Source of the DNA: Siphlonurus alternatus
Taxonomy: Eukaryota > Arthropoda > Insecta > Ephemeroptera > Siphlonuridae
Reading direction: 5' to 3'
DNA: 64,000 bases
Assembly (NCBI GenBank): GCA_949825025.1
Contig: OX463784.1
Location: 6,393,431-6,457,430, forward strand
The notes under the pieces were generated by a model, which searched no databases, was not told the origin of the DNA, and saw only the letters and a program-made list of their open reading frames with translations. Shown here in pieces: positions 55,330 through 64,000 of the stretch. Made by a program: the position numbers and the translations under genes. Each line of letters begins with the position of its first letter. Position 1 is the stretch's first letter.

Positions 55330-55900
55330 ATATTTTGAGTCTACTAAAATAAATACGTACAAACAGTTTACATTTTCTTCACGGTTTATTGTTGACTTGC
55401 TTAGCATTAAATTATGAATCTTAAAGGAAATGGAGGATCTTTAAATATTGTGGCAACCTTTAAATTTCCATGAAAAGAGAATTATTAGAATTATATAAAA
55501 ATGTAGGTTGATCTTTCGATTTATGATTACGATATTAACTTACGCCCTTTTAAAAACTAATCTTATAATAATTAGAAAGCATCGTATTACTGAAATATGA
55601 TTGTATTTCTGATATTTTAATAACATTTCTAAATGATATAATTTCATTCAAATTTTCAAATGTTAAAGTTGAATGAAATTGCAATTTCAGGACGACCTTT
55701 TGAACTTTAAAAAATTTAAGTAGGTGGTGATTTCTTTTTTATTTAAGAATATTTTGTCTGTACGAGGCAGATAAAACCAAGGGAAGGTTCTGATTCATTT
55801 GCACGAGCAATTTAACTCTCCATTTAACAGAACATCCCACAGTCTAGTGAAAAATGTAAAAGCTTCAACGTTAAATTACATCGTACAAAAATCTTTATAC
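55330..55900. other. AT-rich spacer
   Basis: Nothing recognised. Confidence 0.4.
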
Positions 55901-55904
55901 TTAA

Positions 55905-56198
55905 AAGTAGGCTCTTCGTAGACCCTACTTTTGTGGGTCCCTTCCAAACCGGGGCGGCCATGGCCTAAGCAATCGATCCCAGCATTTGCCTGGTTGTGAC
56001 TGAGGAAACCGTGGAAACCTCAGTCAGGATGGTCGGTAATTGATGGAGGATGCCATCAATCACCTCCCGGATGCACGAGTGGGTGTTCTTTAGCAACTGT
56101 CACTTGTGAAAAGTTTGGCGGTGCATGGCTGGGATCGAACTCACGACCTTCCGATTACGAATCAGAGGCGCATACCACTGCGTCAAGTGCCCGGTATA
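55905..56198 (-). mobile_element. tRNA-headed SINE, full length
   Basis: On the minus strand: GGGCACTTGACGCAGTGGTA TGCGCC (A-box-like), TCTGATTCGTAATCGGA, GTGAGTTCGATCCCAGCC (B box). The 17-nt middle piece folds as an anticodon arm with CGT in the loop, so a tRNA-Thr(CGT)-like origin is inferred. Then GTGACAGTTGCTAAAGAACA, CTCGTGCATCCGGGAGGTGA, the central domain CTGACTGAGGTTTCCACGG, CAACCAGGCAAATGCTGGGA, GGCCATGGCCGCCCCGG, and a tail with a GACCCACAAAAGTAGGGTC hairpin. Not a functional tRNA gene: no acceptor stem or CCA context. Confidence 0.85.
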
Positions 56199-56229
56199 AT
56201 TATTATTATTATACTTAAAATGAGTAAAG

Positions 56230-56520
56230 TTAAGGTAATGTAACACGGATCAGCTGACCTAATGCTAAAAAAATCCCACACATGAAAATTATGAAAAAAA
56301 AAAATACAATGTTGTCCTCTACATCCCCTATCAGTGGCTAAAATATCAGGTGTACAAATTCATAACTCAAAAACTAGCTCAAATTTGTATACCTGATATT
56401 TTAGCTACTGCAGATAGGGGATGTACAGGAGAACATTTTTATTATTATTATTATTCGTAACTTTCAAGTGTGGGATTTTTTTAGCATTGGGTCAGCTGAT
56501 CCGTGTTACCTTACCTTTAA
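56230..56520. mobile_element. TTAA-flanked palindrome (family H), copy 3
   Basis: TTAA GGTAATGTAACACGGATC AGCTGACC / GGTCAGCTGATCCGTGTTAC CTTACC TTTAA. Inside: TCCTCTACATCCCCTATCAG and AAATATCAGGTGTACAAATT. Confidence 0.9.
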
Positions 56521-56524
56521 AATC

Positions 56525-57630
56525 ACAGTTTCATTTTCTGAGAAATCTCGCGTTTGTTTAATTTTTTGATTCCACATTTAATTTTGATAATGATTTAGTT
56601 GAGTTTTTTTAACTATATTTCTATTTCTTAAACTTATTTTTAATATTTCAACCTAAGAAAACCTATTTTATTTTAGAGCTTGTTACCCTTTTTTTTTAAT
56701 AATATACCATATTAAATTAAATGAATACAGAAAATATTTAGTAACCCTAGTATTATGTAGTTCAGTGAATTAGATAGAAAATACATTCTGTAGATTTCAT
56801 ACATATCTTTGATTTCTTAGCTAAAATTGAGTAAAGAAAATAAGTTTGTGTAATTATTATTTTAATATGAAGCATAAATAATTTTATAAACTGCAACAAA
56901 CACATAATACCATAAATAAAATATTGTTATATCACTAACAAGCGAAACACTCAACTTTGAAGACAAAAAGATGACAAAATAAAAACATTGTTAGTTCATC
57001 TTTAATACTGACGTCAGCATGATATAAAAAGTGTATTTTTTTTAAACATATTTACAATAAACAAATATATCTACGTCCAAAATAGCAGTGCACACATTGT
57101 ATAGTTTATTACGTATAAAACAGATACTTCGATATACAGTCTGTATTTGAATTACAGTACCTTGCGCATGGGAAAAAATGGTTTCATTTTTTTTTTTTTA
57201 ATATTAGAATTCAATATATTATTGAAATATACAATTATAAATTACAATTATTGTAAACATTGTTTAATTTTTGAGAATAAAAATACAGCAGAAATATCAT
57301 TTAATTATTACTATTGATTGCTTGATTTAAAATCTTGTTGTTTTTTTTGTTTTTTTTTTTTTTTTTTTTTTTTTAAAGCATGATCACCGGTCACAAACAA
57401 ACAAACAAAAAAGACCTGTTTCACTCGATCTTTACTGACCATAGTTTCTTATTTTATTTTTTATTTATATATTTTTTTTTGAAATCAATGGCCCACGTCA
57501 ATGCAAGTAGAAGAAAGTGGGCAGTATCGTAATTTGAGAAAGATCAATGCAGTGGCGGGGAAAATTAAAAAAGAACTCCCCTTTTATGTGTTTTTTAGTT
57601 ACTTTTCCGAATATCTAGCTCACCTCAATG
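56525..57630. other. AT-rich spacer with T runs
   Basis: T runs at 57190-57200 and 57349-57374; TGACGTCA at 57009. GGCCCACGTCAATGCAAGTA near 57490 is unassigned. No gene seen. Confidence 0.45.
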
Positions 57631-57636
57631 AGTAGA

Positions 57637-57889
57637 CCCTAGTTGAAAAATTTCATCTTCAACTCGTCCTTTACACGTCTAAACCTACTTTTTTTACCTA
57701 TAAAACACATCTTATTTCCTCTTCGCTCAAAATGAGGATGAAATGAAGACAATATTTCTAACATTTTATGCTCAAGATGAGGAAAAAAGACGTAATCTTG
57801 TCTTTTTTTTCCCTCTAAAATGGTGCAAAATAAGAGGAAAAAATACGAGAGGAGAGTGAAGAAAAGAGGAAATTTATTTCAACCTCGGG
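57637..57889 (-). mobile_element. MITE family A copy
   Basis: CCCTAGTTGAAAAATTTCAT to ATTTATTTCAACCTCGGG; internal series complete. Confidence 0.87.
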
Positions 57890-57894
57890 GAATC

Positions 57895-58275
57895 TATAGA
57901 CAAGGACGAAGGGAAGCTAGAAAAAGTCGGAACACACACCCTCGGGTGTCCGACAACCCTTAGGATAAAAAGAGTAAGGTGACAGGATGACAAGGATAGG
58001 AATGAAGGCGGCAACAATACATTCACTGATATAGAAATTTCAAATAAACCAAGTGTACATTAAAGCTATAGGAAGCGATGAACCATCTTGATAGAGAAGT
58101 TCAATTAATTTCATCAAAGATCGATATCCAATGTTTGTTTTTTTGTGACTTCTCTCATAATGTCAAATTCACAACACGTTTTTGATGAGTTTCTGCCAGA
58201 AAAAAAAGTAAAATGGAAAGAAAACCGGTCACTTTTAAGGGGATTATTTTTATTTTTTTATTATTTATTTTTATT
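57895..58275. other. Spacer, no gene seen
   Basis: A 64-codon frame at 58145-58339 is not credible since it runs into the next two elements. Confidence 0.35.
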
Positions 58276-58277
58276 AA

Positions 58278-58312
58278 ACAACAATTGGATCCTTCTACCT
58301 ACTAATTACACA
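58278..58312 (-). mobile_element. 5S-type SINE tail end cut by the next element
   Basis: ACAATTGGATCCTTCTACCT ACTAATTACACA corresponds to the SINE tail CCTATTGGGTACTTCTATTT ACTAATTACA at 1319-1350. The match stops where the large repeat element starts. A SINE central-domain word GAGGGAAACGTGGAAACCTC lies at 60871, beyond the element, and may be the displaced remainder. Confidence 0.5.
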
Positions 58313-58344
58313 CCGGGGGATATTCACGAAGCACTTTAACCCCC

Positions 58345-58432
58345 ACTTTAGCCTCGATTTTTATCCCTGGTGCTAAACCAGGAGCTAACCATCACTTTAG
58401 CATCAGGGATAAAAATCGAAGCTGAAGTGGCC
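58345..58432. repeat. Subterminal hairpin of the 58.3-kb element
   Basis: ACTTTAGCCTCGATTTTTAT CCCTGGTGCT pairs with AGCATCAGGGATAAAAATCG AAGCTGAAGT around GCTAAACCAGGAGCTAACC. It is present at the left end only. Confidence 0.85.
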
Positions 58433-58683
58433 CGAGTAGAATTTTTTCCTGTAGATACCCTGTAAAAACCCTGTATCCAACCGGTAGAGGCCAAAAAACT
58501 CTGTAAATACCCTGTACACACCCAGTAAACTCAGTTTGACCCTGTAGGCTCTGATTTTGCTCTTTTCGCTACTGGTTGCGATCCAGTAGTAACCCAGTAA
58601 CTACCCTGTAGCAATAAGTAAAAGTCTCTACTAACCAGTACACACTCTGTAAAACCCTGTACAACTCGATCCCGTAGCTTACA

Positions 58684-59180
58684 GGAACCTACAGACTCCG
58701 CTACAGGTAACGGCTATCCTGTAATTTACCAGTAGCTTCCAGTAATCATCGGTAGATTTAGTCAATTATTAACCTGTAGCGAGTACGGGAACCTACAGAC
58801 TCGCTACAGGTAACAGCTAACCTGTAATATACCAGTAGCTTCCAGTAATCATCGGTAGATTTTGTAAATTGTTATCCTGTAGCGATTACGGGAACCTACA
58901 GACTCGCTACAGGTAACAGCTAACCTGTAATAATATACCAGTAGCTTCCAGTAATCATCGGTAAATTGCGTGAGTTTTTAACCTGTAGCTAGTACAGGAA
59001 CCTACAGACTCGCTACAGGTAACAGTCATTCTGTAATATACCAGTAGCTTCCAGTAATCATCGGTAACTTGCATTAAATTTGAATCTGTAGCAAGTACAG
59101 GAACCTACAGACTCGCTACAGGTATAGAGTTTAAAATCACACTGTAAGTACTCAGTAGTTTCCAGTAGTTGTGTGTAGCT
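58684..59180 (+). repeat. 104-bp tandem array, five units
   Basis: GGAACCTACAGACTCGCTAC begins at 58684, 58788, 58891, 58997 and 59100, so periods are 103-106 bp. Each unit also has CAGGTAACAGCTAACCTGTA, ACCAGTAGCTTCCAGTAATC, ATCGGTA and CCTGTAGCGAGTAC. Within a unit, CCTGTAGCGAGT pairs with ACTCGCTACAGG, so each junction can form a hairpin. Confidence 0.93.
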
Positions 59181-59476
59181 TTCATCAGTTTTTAATCCAT
59201 ACATATAATGACACGATTGCCACAGATTCCACTTTAAAGTTTTTTTACATATATTTCTATAATTACATTCATTGCTAGCATATTAGTTCTATGATTATAA
59301 ATTATGTGCATCATAAATATAGGCATGATACATGAAGAACCTTGCATGATGCTGTATTTCTTTTAATTAAATTGATAACCTCATTCTCTTGCTATTAATA
59401 TTTTGTGGTTCCTTTCACCACCTACACAGCTCATTTAATTGTCAATTATAGGAGTCACTGCAAAAGTGCTTGTATA

Positions 59477-59667
59477 CCTGAAAACAGGCTCGGACTGGGA
59501 AAAGCTAGGGGCCAGTCATGGCCATATGGGCATTAAAGCTAGGCAGCAGGGGTCACTTTTCAGGGGGTCTGAGGCCACTTTTCCTATGCTCCTGTGTTAA
59601 AAATATGAAGGGCCAGTCAGGGATCCCTAACCCAGTCTTATATTGCCAGTTCGAGCCTGCCTGAAAA
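59477..59667. mobile_element. 175-bp hAT-like MITE with exact 8-bp duplication
   Basis: The element 59485-59659 has ends CAGGCTCGGACTGG and CCAGTTCGAGCCTG; CCTGAAAA lies directly outside both (59477-59484, 59660-59667). An 8-bp duplication with CAGG-start ends is the hAT signature. Inner stem: AGGGGCCAGTCATGG / AAGGGCCAGTCAGG is direct rather than inverted. It interrupts the non-repeated middle of the large element, so is younger. Confidence 0.95.
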
Positions 59668-60317
59668 GAGTATACTTCTCATGAGCTGAGATTTAATTTT
59701 TAATTGAGTAACCATTGAAAATGAAAGTATTTCAACAAGAAAATAACAATTAAATAGCTTGTATTTTGAAATAATCTGACTTTAAAAATAAAATCGTATT
59801 ACTGATTTTGAATTATGTGCAGAAAATAATTAATGATTTTTAAAAAATTAAAAATTAAAAAAATAAAGTATCTGTTTTATTACCATTGATGCGTACAATT
59901 GAACAAATATTTTTATACGGCTGTAAATTCAATAGTTGATTTTAGATTTTGATTGAAAATCTGAGAAACTCGAGTACGCCTGTCACAAGGACGGTGAAGC
60001 TTATATTGGCAATTCATAGGTAGTTCTTATACGCGCGCGTAACTCGTTAGTTAAGGCAGGTAGGATAGGCTAGGGCTAGGTAGGGTATATGGTAGGGGCT
60101 ACTACATAAAGGCAGGATGTCAATACTACCTCATTTATATTTTTGCATTACTTTTTTCTATAATGCTACTGATACTTACAGGGTGTATACAGGGTAAGTT
60201 TACAGGATAGCTACTGGTTCCCACTGACTACCTACAGGGTACCTACAGGAAGCTACAAGCTAGGTACAGACTGCTACCGGAACCTACAGGTTACGACAAG
60301 GTGGATTTACGGAGTAG

Positions 60318-60422
60318 CTACAGGTTCTTACTGACTGCCTACAGGTTCTTACTGACTGCCTACAGGTTCTTACTGACTGCTTACAGGTTTTTACTGACTG
60401 CCTACAGGTTTTTACTGACTGC
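60318..60422 (+). repeat. 21-bp tandem array, five units
   Basis: CTACAGGTTCTTACTGACTGC repeats at 60318, 60339, 60360, 60381 and 60402; the last two read GTTTTT for GTTCTT and one starts TT. Each 21-bp unit has two TAC words 11 and 10 bp apart, matching the arm's general spacing. Confidence 0.95.
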
Positions 60423-60689
60423 GTACAGGGTACCTACGGGCTAGATACTGATTGCTACCGGAACTTACAGGTTGTCTTACCAGTAGAAATTTTGAACGAA
60501 CCCTGTAGGTACCCTGTAAAAATGTAACATCCACAGGGTGTGTACAGGGTTCTACAGGGTAAGCTACTGGTTACCTACTGGTTTAGAGCTACTGGTTGGC
60601 TACAGGGTATTTACAGGAAAGAATCGACTTCAATTTTGCACTAGGGGGGGGGGTTAAAAAGCTTCGTGAATGTCCTCCATTATGTTTAC

Positions 60690-62455
60690 AACCCGAAGTC
60701 ATCTAAAGCTTTAATGTATATGTTTTGTGGGTTATCATATTCATATTCATCTTTATTGCTTTTCGATTGTACATTACAATATAAGCACGTCAATATCAGT
60801 GTGATTAGCAATCTCATCTAAAGTGGAATCAGGCAAGCTATGTAATCGATTCTGAAATTTATATGTGAATGAGGGAAACGTGGAAACCTCAGTCAGGACG
60901 GATCCAACAAAATAAATATTGTCAGTCTAAAATTACAATAATACAAAACCAAGAGAATCATATAGTTGCATCATTTGGGTGGACAAAGCATGATTTTTGT
61001 TAAAAGTGGAAATTAAAGATAATAAAAGTTTGTTGTTACGAAACTATATAATTATAAAGAGGATTTAGACTGGACATTTTTGGTTGGAAAATAACATGAT
61101 ATGGCTGTTTCAGAGAACAAGGAAGAAGCAATGTTATTTAAAACAAAATCAGAACCAAATGCTTTCAAATTAATTTATTTAGTTACTGAGAAAAAATTCA
61201 ACAAATTTATCCTTGTGTATTACTGAGAAATTTCGCCCCCTGAGAGACATTTAAATCCTAAATTTTTATTAAAAAAATATTTTTAATGAACACCAGGTGT
61301 GATTGTTTATATTTAATTAGATTTTCTTGTTATAGCTTTGCTTCAATAAACTTTATAACTTTCCACCAATAACAGAAGTTTTGTTAACACATAGATTAAC
61401 GTATTGGGAGTTTTGAGAGTGGGTTTTGTGGTCATTCACAATATTTTACGATTTGGATTGACTTTTCAGTGACCTGGAAGATCAAAGAAAAACTTGCCGC
61501 GTATTTGTTTCATTAAAAAAATTTTATATCATATTTTTATATAATTTATATTTACATATTTTTTACAAATAGTACAATTCTATATGATGATATTCAAAAA
61601 AAATATTACTATTTTTCAATTATTGTGTTATGTTAACTTATTAAAATTATATCATTAATTTTAAATATTAAAAAAAAAAACTTTTTATAAAGTAAAATTA
61701 ACATTTTCATAATAATTGGGCTTGTTTCCGGTATTCATCATGGTTCTGATGGAATTATAATTACTTTTATAACACTATTTATGACATTTCTTAAAAAAAA
61801 AATTCTTTAATGAATTCTAATTAAATTAAATTAAACAAAAAATACAAGTGAGTCTCTTACAAATAAAATGAGGAGTGGTCCATTGTATCATTCATTAAAA
61901 ATTAATTGTGAATATTAAAAGTAATTAATAAATAATTAATTGTAACAAAATATTCAAATTTAATATACACTCCTCTCAAAATCATTCTCCTTGTTTTTGG
62001 GTTTAAAATAAAATATGCAATAAAAAAGTTGTAAATTATAACTCAAAGTGTCCTATCCATGCATATAATATGCAATAAAATAATTCTATCAGGTTATTTG
62101 TACAATAATAAATATTAATTATTCGTTAATGACTCGAACTGCTGTTCCTTATTAAAAATCATAATCAAATTATTAGCAGATGTAATAAATTTCAACCACA
62201 GGTATGAATTTAATAATGCTTTATCAGCTTTATTAATAACTGATCATACTGACACAGATTAACATAGTTTACTCAGTACAACTAGACAAATGTTGGGATG
62301 ATTAGTCTTTTATGGTCCAATTTTAGAAATGATCTTCTTAATTCTGAACTAAATTTTGTTACTTAAAAATAGTAGATATTTCATTGTGATTTCTAACTAA
62401 AAAAAAAATAAAACATTATTTTACAAAATATTGCCATTTAACTTCATTCACGATA
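60690..62455. other. AT-rich spacer with one SINE word
   Basis: Only a SINE central-domain fragment (60868-60905: GAGGGAAACGTGGAAACCTC AGTCAGGACGGATCC) stands out. No gene seen in the remaining 1.7 kb. Confidence 0.5.
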
Positions 62456-62461
62456 TACGTT

Positions 62462-62558
62462 TACATGACGGTGTTCAATACGAATTAATTGACGACTTCT
62501 CATAAGAATAACATTATCTGTCGATCGTCAACGGATACGTATTGTACACCGTCATGTA
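62462..62558. mobile_element. 97-bp foldback MITE
   Basis: TACATGACGGTGTTCAATAC G / CGTATTGTACACCGTCATGT A, with TTGACGA / TCGTCAA deeper in. Confidence 0.85.
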
Positions 62559-62751
62559 TGTACGTACGTATACGTAGTAATGGGGAATTCTCTTACAACT
62601 CAAATTTTAATTTAACTACTATATTATGATAGGGTACATATTAACAGTAAGTTTGACTTAAGTTTCAACTTTTTAAACTCAAATTTGGGAACTCTGAAGG
62701 GATTATTAGAATAGGGGCAAAGTATGCAACCTGCGCGCAAACCTGAAAATT

Positions 62752-62977
62752 GTGACGTAGAAACTCCCTAGTTAACACACAACAACTGCCTGATATCATA
62801 ATTTGAGCGTCAAGGAGTGATTGGCTATAAATTTTAGTAACACAATCGAAATCAGCGGGTTTTTCTACCCTAGTATCAATAGTTTTGTCTCCAATATCAG
62901 TTTATTTTAAGAGTGATAATTGAAAATATAAATTTATTGTAGGAAAATTTCGCCTGCTAGGCAGTTTCTACGTCACG
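62752..62977. mobile_element. Foldback candidate with TGACGTAGAAACT ends
   Basis: TGTGACGTAGAAACTCCCTA G at the left and CTAGGCAGTTTCTACGTCAC G at the right. The interior shows little further symmetry, so ends alone support the call. Confidence 0.6.
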
Positions 62978-62979
62978 TT

Positions 62980-63635
62980 TTGGCACTAAATTCAAAAGAA
63001 GGAAGATTTTTAAAAAAATTCCCTTGTCTCCAATTTTGAAGATTGAATTTTTTTTGTTTTGGGACATTTAATTTCAAGGCATAGAGCATCTGCAACTATT
63101 ATTTTTTTTACATAATTTAGAAAATATACTATTACTATGAAGCAATTTATAATGTATATAGTGAAAATACTGAACTATAAATTTACAGAATGACAAATAA
63201 ATATAATTTTGAAGAAGTCCAATTTGATACGTCAGTATTAAGATAATAATGTTAGTGTACGAATACAATATCTCTGTGTCAATAATATCTTGTTAGAGGA
63301 ACATGTTCAAACATAATCAACACTTGAAACCAGACAATATACAATCTGACGCAAAAATACAGCAACTAAATAAAAACACACTCACAAAATTGTGTCTTAT
63401 TTAATGAAAATATATATAAATTAAAATTTGATTTGAAATTGCCTCAAAACAGCAGTGTGTGTGTAAAATATATAATTAATTAAATTAAGCTTTCTGAAAT
63501 TATAACTTGTAATATAATTATAAAATGTTAAAAATAGATAGTTAAATATAAGGAATATAATATATATATAAGAAGGAAATGTAAGAGATATCTTTGTCCC
63601 ATAATCGTTAATTATTAATTTTCTTCATAAAGGCG
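62980..63635. other. AT-rich spacer
   Basis: A 64-codon minus frame (63074-63268) lacks support. Nothing else recognised. Confidence 0.4.
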
Positions 63636-63740
63636 GATTCAGATGGCGACAACGGCGATGCGACGCGATTTTTACGTAAAAGCTGTGAAATCATATGCGG
63701 CGGCGAATTCGCCGTGAATTGCGTTAATTACGATGCTCTT
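63636..63740. mobile_element. Possible end of a GC-rich DNA transposon
   Basis: GGCGGATTCAGATGGCGACA ACGGCGATGCGACGCG and a partly mirrored CGGCGGCGAATTCGCCGTGA ATTGCG stand out in AT-rich DNA. GATTCAGA-type CpG-rich ends occur in several insect DNA elements. Only one end can be seen, so low confidence. Confidence 0.35.
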
Positions 63741-64000
63741 TCAATAAAAAGGTATTTGCTAACGTAGCTAACGTATGAGTGGTTTATTGTGACAAAGATG
63801 TACATAATTTTGTACATAATAATATAAATTCTTGCAATCCAAGGAAATTAGAAATTATTAATTATATTTTCAAATAATTTATGTAAATTAAACACTATAT
63901 GTCTATATTTGTGAACTTAACGTTTACAAAATCATTGAGTTAGACTGATCAATAAAATTGGAATCAAATTACTTGATAAATTATGATGTATTGAAAGCGT
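63741..64000. other. AT-rich spacer to window end
   Basis: GCTAACGTAGCTAACG is a short direct repeat at 63757-63772. Nothing else recognised. Confidence 0.35.

Larger units (their letters stand above)
58313..60682. mobile_element. 2.4-kb foldback element with TACWGG repeat arms
   Basis: Ends: GGGGATATTCACGAAGCA CTTTAACCCCC at the left; the right end on the minus strand reads GGAGGACATTCACGAAGC TTTTTAACCCCC. Next to the left end is a 90-bp stem (CGATTTTTATCCCTGGTGCT / AGCATCAGGGATAAAAATCG). The left arm (58440-59180) is full of CCTGTA and CCAGTA; the right arm (60170-60620) has the complements TACAGG and TACTGG, often 11 bp apart. The middle kilobase is AT-rich with an embedded hAT-like MITE. 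No transposase. The architecture recalls Drosophila FB elements, whose long inverted arms consist of short tandem repeats. Confidence 0.85.

Noticed and set aside
56110..56198. Functional tRNA-Thr gene
   Set aside because: A and B boxes and an anticodon arm are visible, but the acceptor stem does not pair and the sequence continues into a SINE.
58684..59180. CRISPR array
   Set aside because: The whole 104-bp unit is conserved, there are no variable spacers, and the context is a eukaryotic transposon.

Overview
This window looks like AT-rich, gene-poor nuclear DNA from an animal, most likely an insect or other arthropod, though I cannot name the species. The basis is a low GC content, long A/T runs and microsatellites, a 200-base assembly gap, animal-style SINEs with RNA polymerase III heads, and a very high density of short palindromic (foldback) DNA transposons. 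No open reading frame resembles a real protein: the longest are about 110 codons and are low complexity, microsatellite translations or reading frames through SINEs. I therefore annotate no protein-coding gene. The simplest reading is the inside of one very long intron or an intergenic region, with the only exon-like signals on the + strand.

The most interesting non-repeat signals are two matched sites, at about 23.1 kb and 53.75 kb. In each, a full splice acceptor (CTAAT/CTAAC branch-like motif, pyrimidine tract, CAG) is fused directly to a donor-like GTGAGT. A second donor (GTAAGT or GTAAGC) lies 45 or 57 nt downstream. This is the layout of recursive splice sites with an RS-exon, or of two small cassette exons, and suggests a long + strand transcription unit crossing the window.

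The rest is mostly mobile DNA. (1) A roughly 260-bp MITE family ending in CCYNAGTTGAAA has at least nine copies from end to end and hosts nested insertions. (2) Palindromic elements flanked by TTAA (10.1, 21.1, 28.3, 35.4, 49.0, 54.2, 56.2 kb) suggest piggyBac-like mobilisation; one at 49.0 kb sits inside another foldback whose relative at 26.6 kb preserves the unfilled site. (3) A palindrome family ending in GGAGTAYYGACCTCAA carries TGACGTCA near its centre. (4) Three element families share the end ATTCACRAAG; one of them, at 58.3-60.7 kb, is a 2.4-kb foldback element with arms made of TACAGG/TACTGG repeats spaced about 11 bp, plus 104-bp and 21-bp tandem arrays. It contains a hAT-like MITE with an exact 8-bp target duplication. 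(5) Several SINE families (5S-headed, tRNA-headed, and one with a different tail) share one central domain.

Layout: 0-2 kb SINE and MITE fragments; 3.0-3.5 kb foldback; 4.2-9.2 kb retroposon, MITEs and microsatellites; 10-14.5 kb foldbacks, the gap and MITE copies; 16-21.4 kb foldbacks and a tetranucleotide array; 22.7-29.3 kb SINE, first RS-like site, several foldbacks and a 5S SINE; 30-32.2 kb tRNA-type SINE and degenerate direct repeats; 34.4-45.7 kb 5S SINEs and MITEs; 47-49.6 kb two large foldbacks; 51-56.5 kb palindromes, second RS-like site, a very young palindrome and a tRNA-headed SINE; 57.6-60.7 kb MITE and the large repeat-armed element; 60.7-64 kb mostly featureless AT-rich DNA. 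All coordinates of repeats were set by eye and may be off by some bases.
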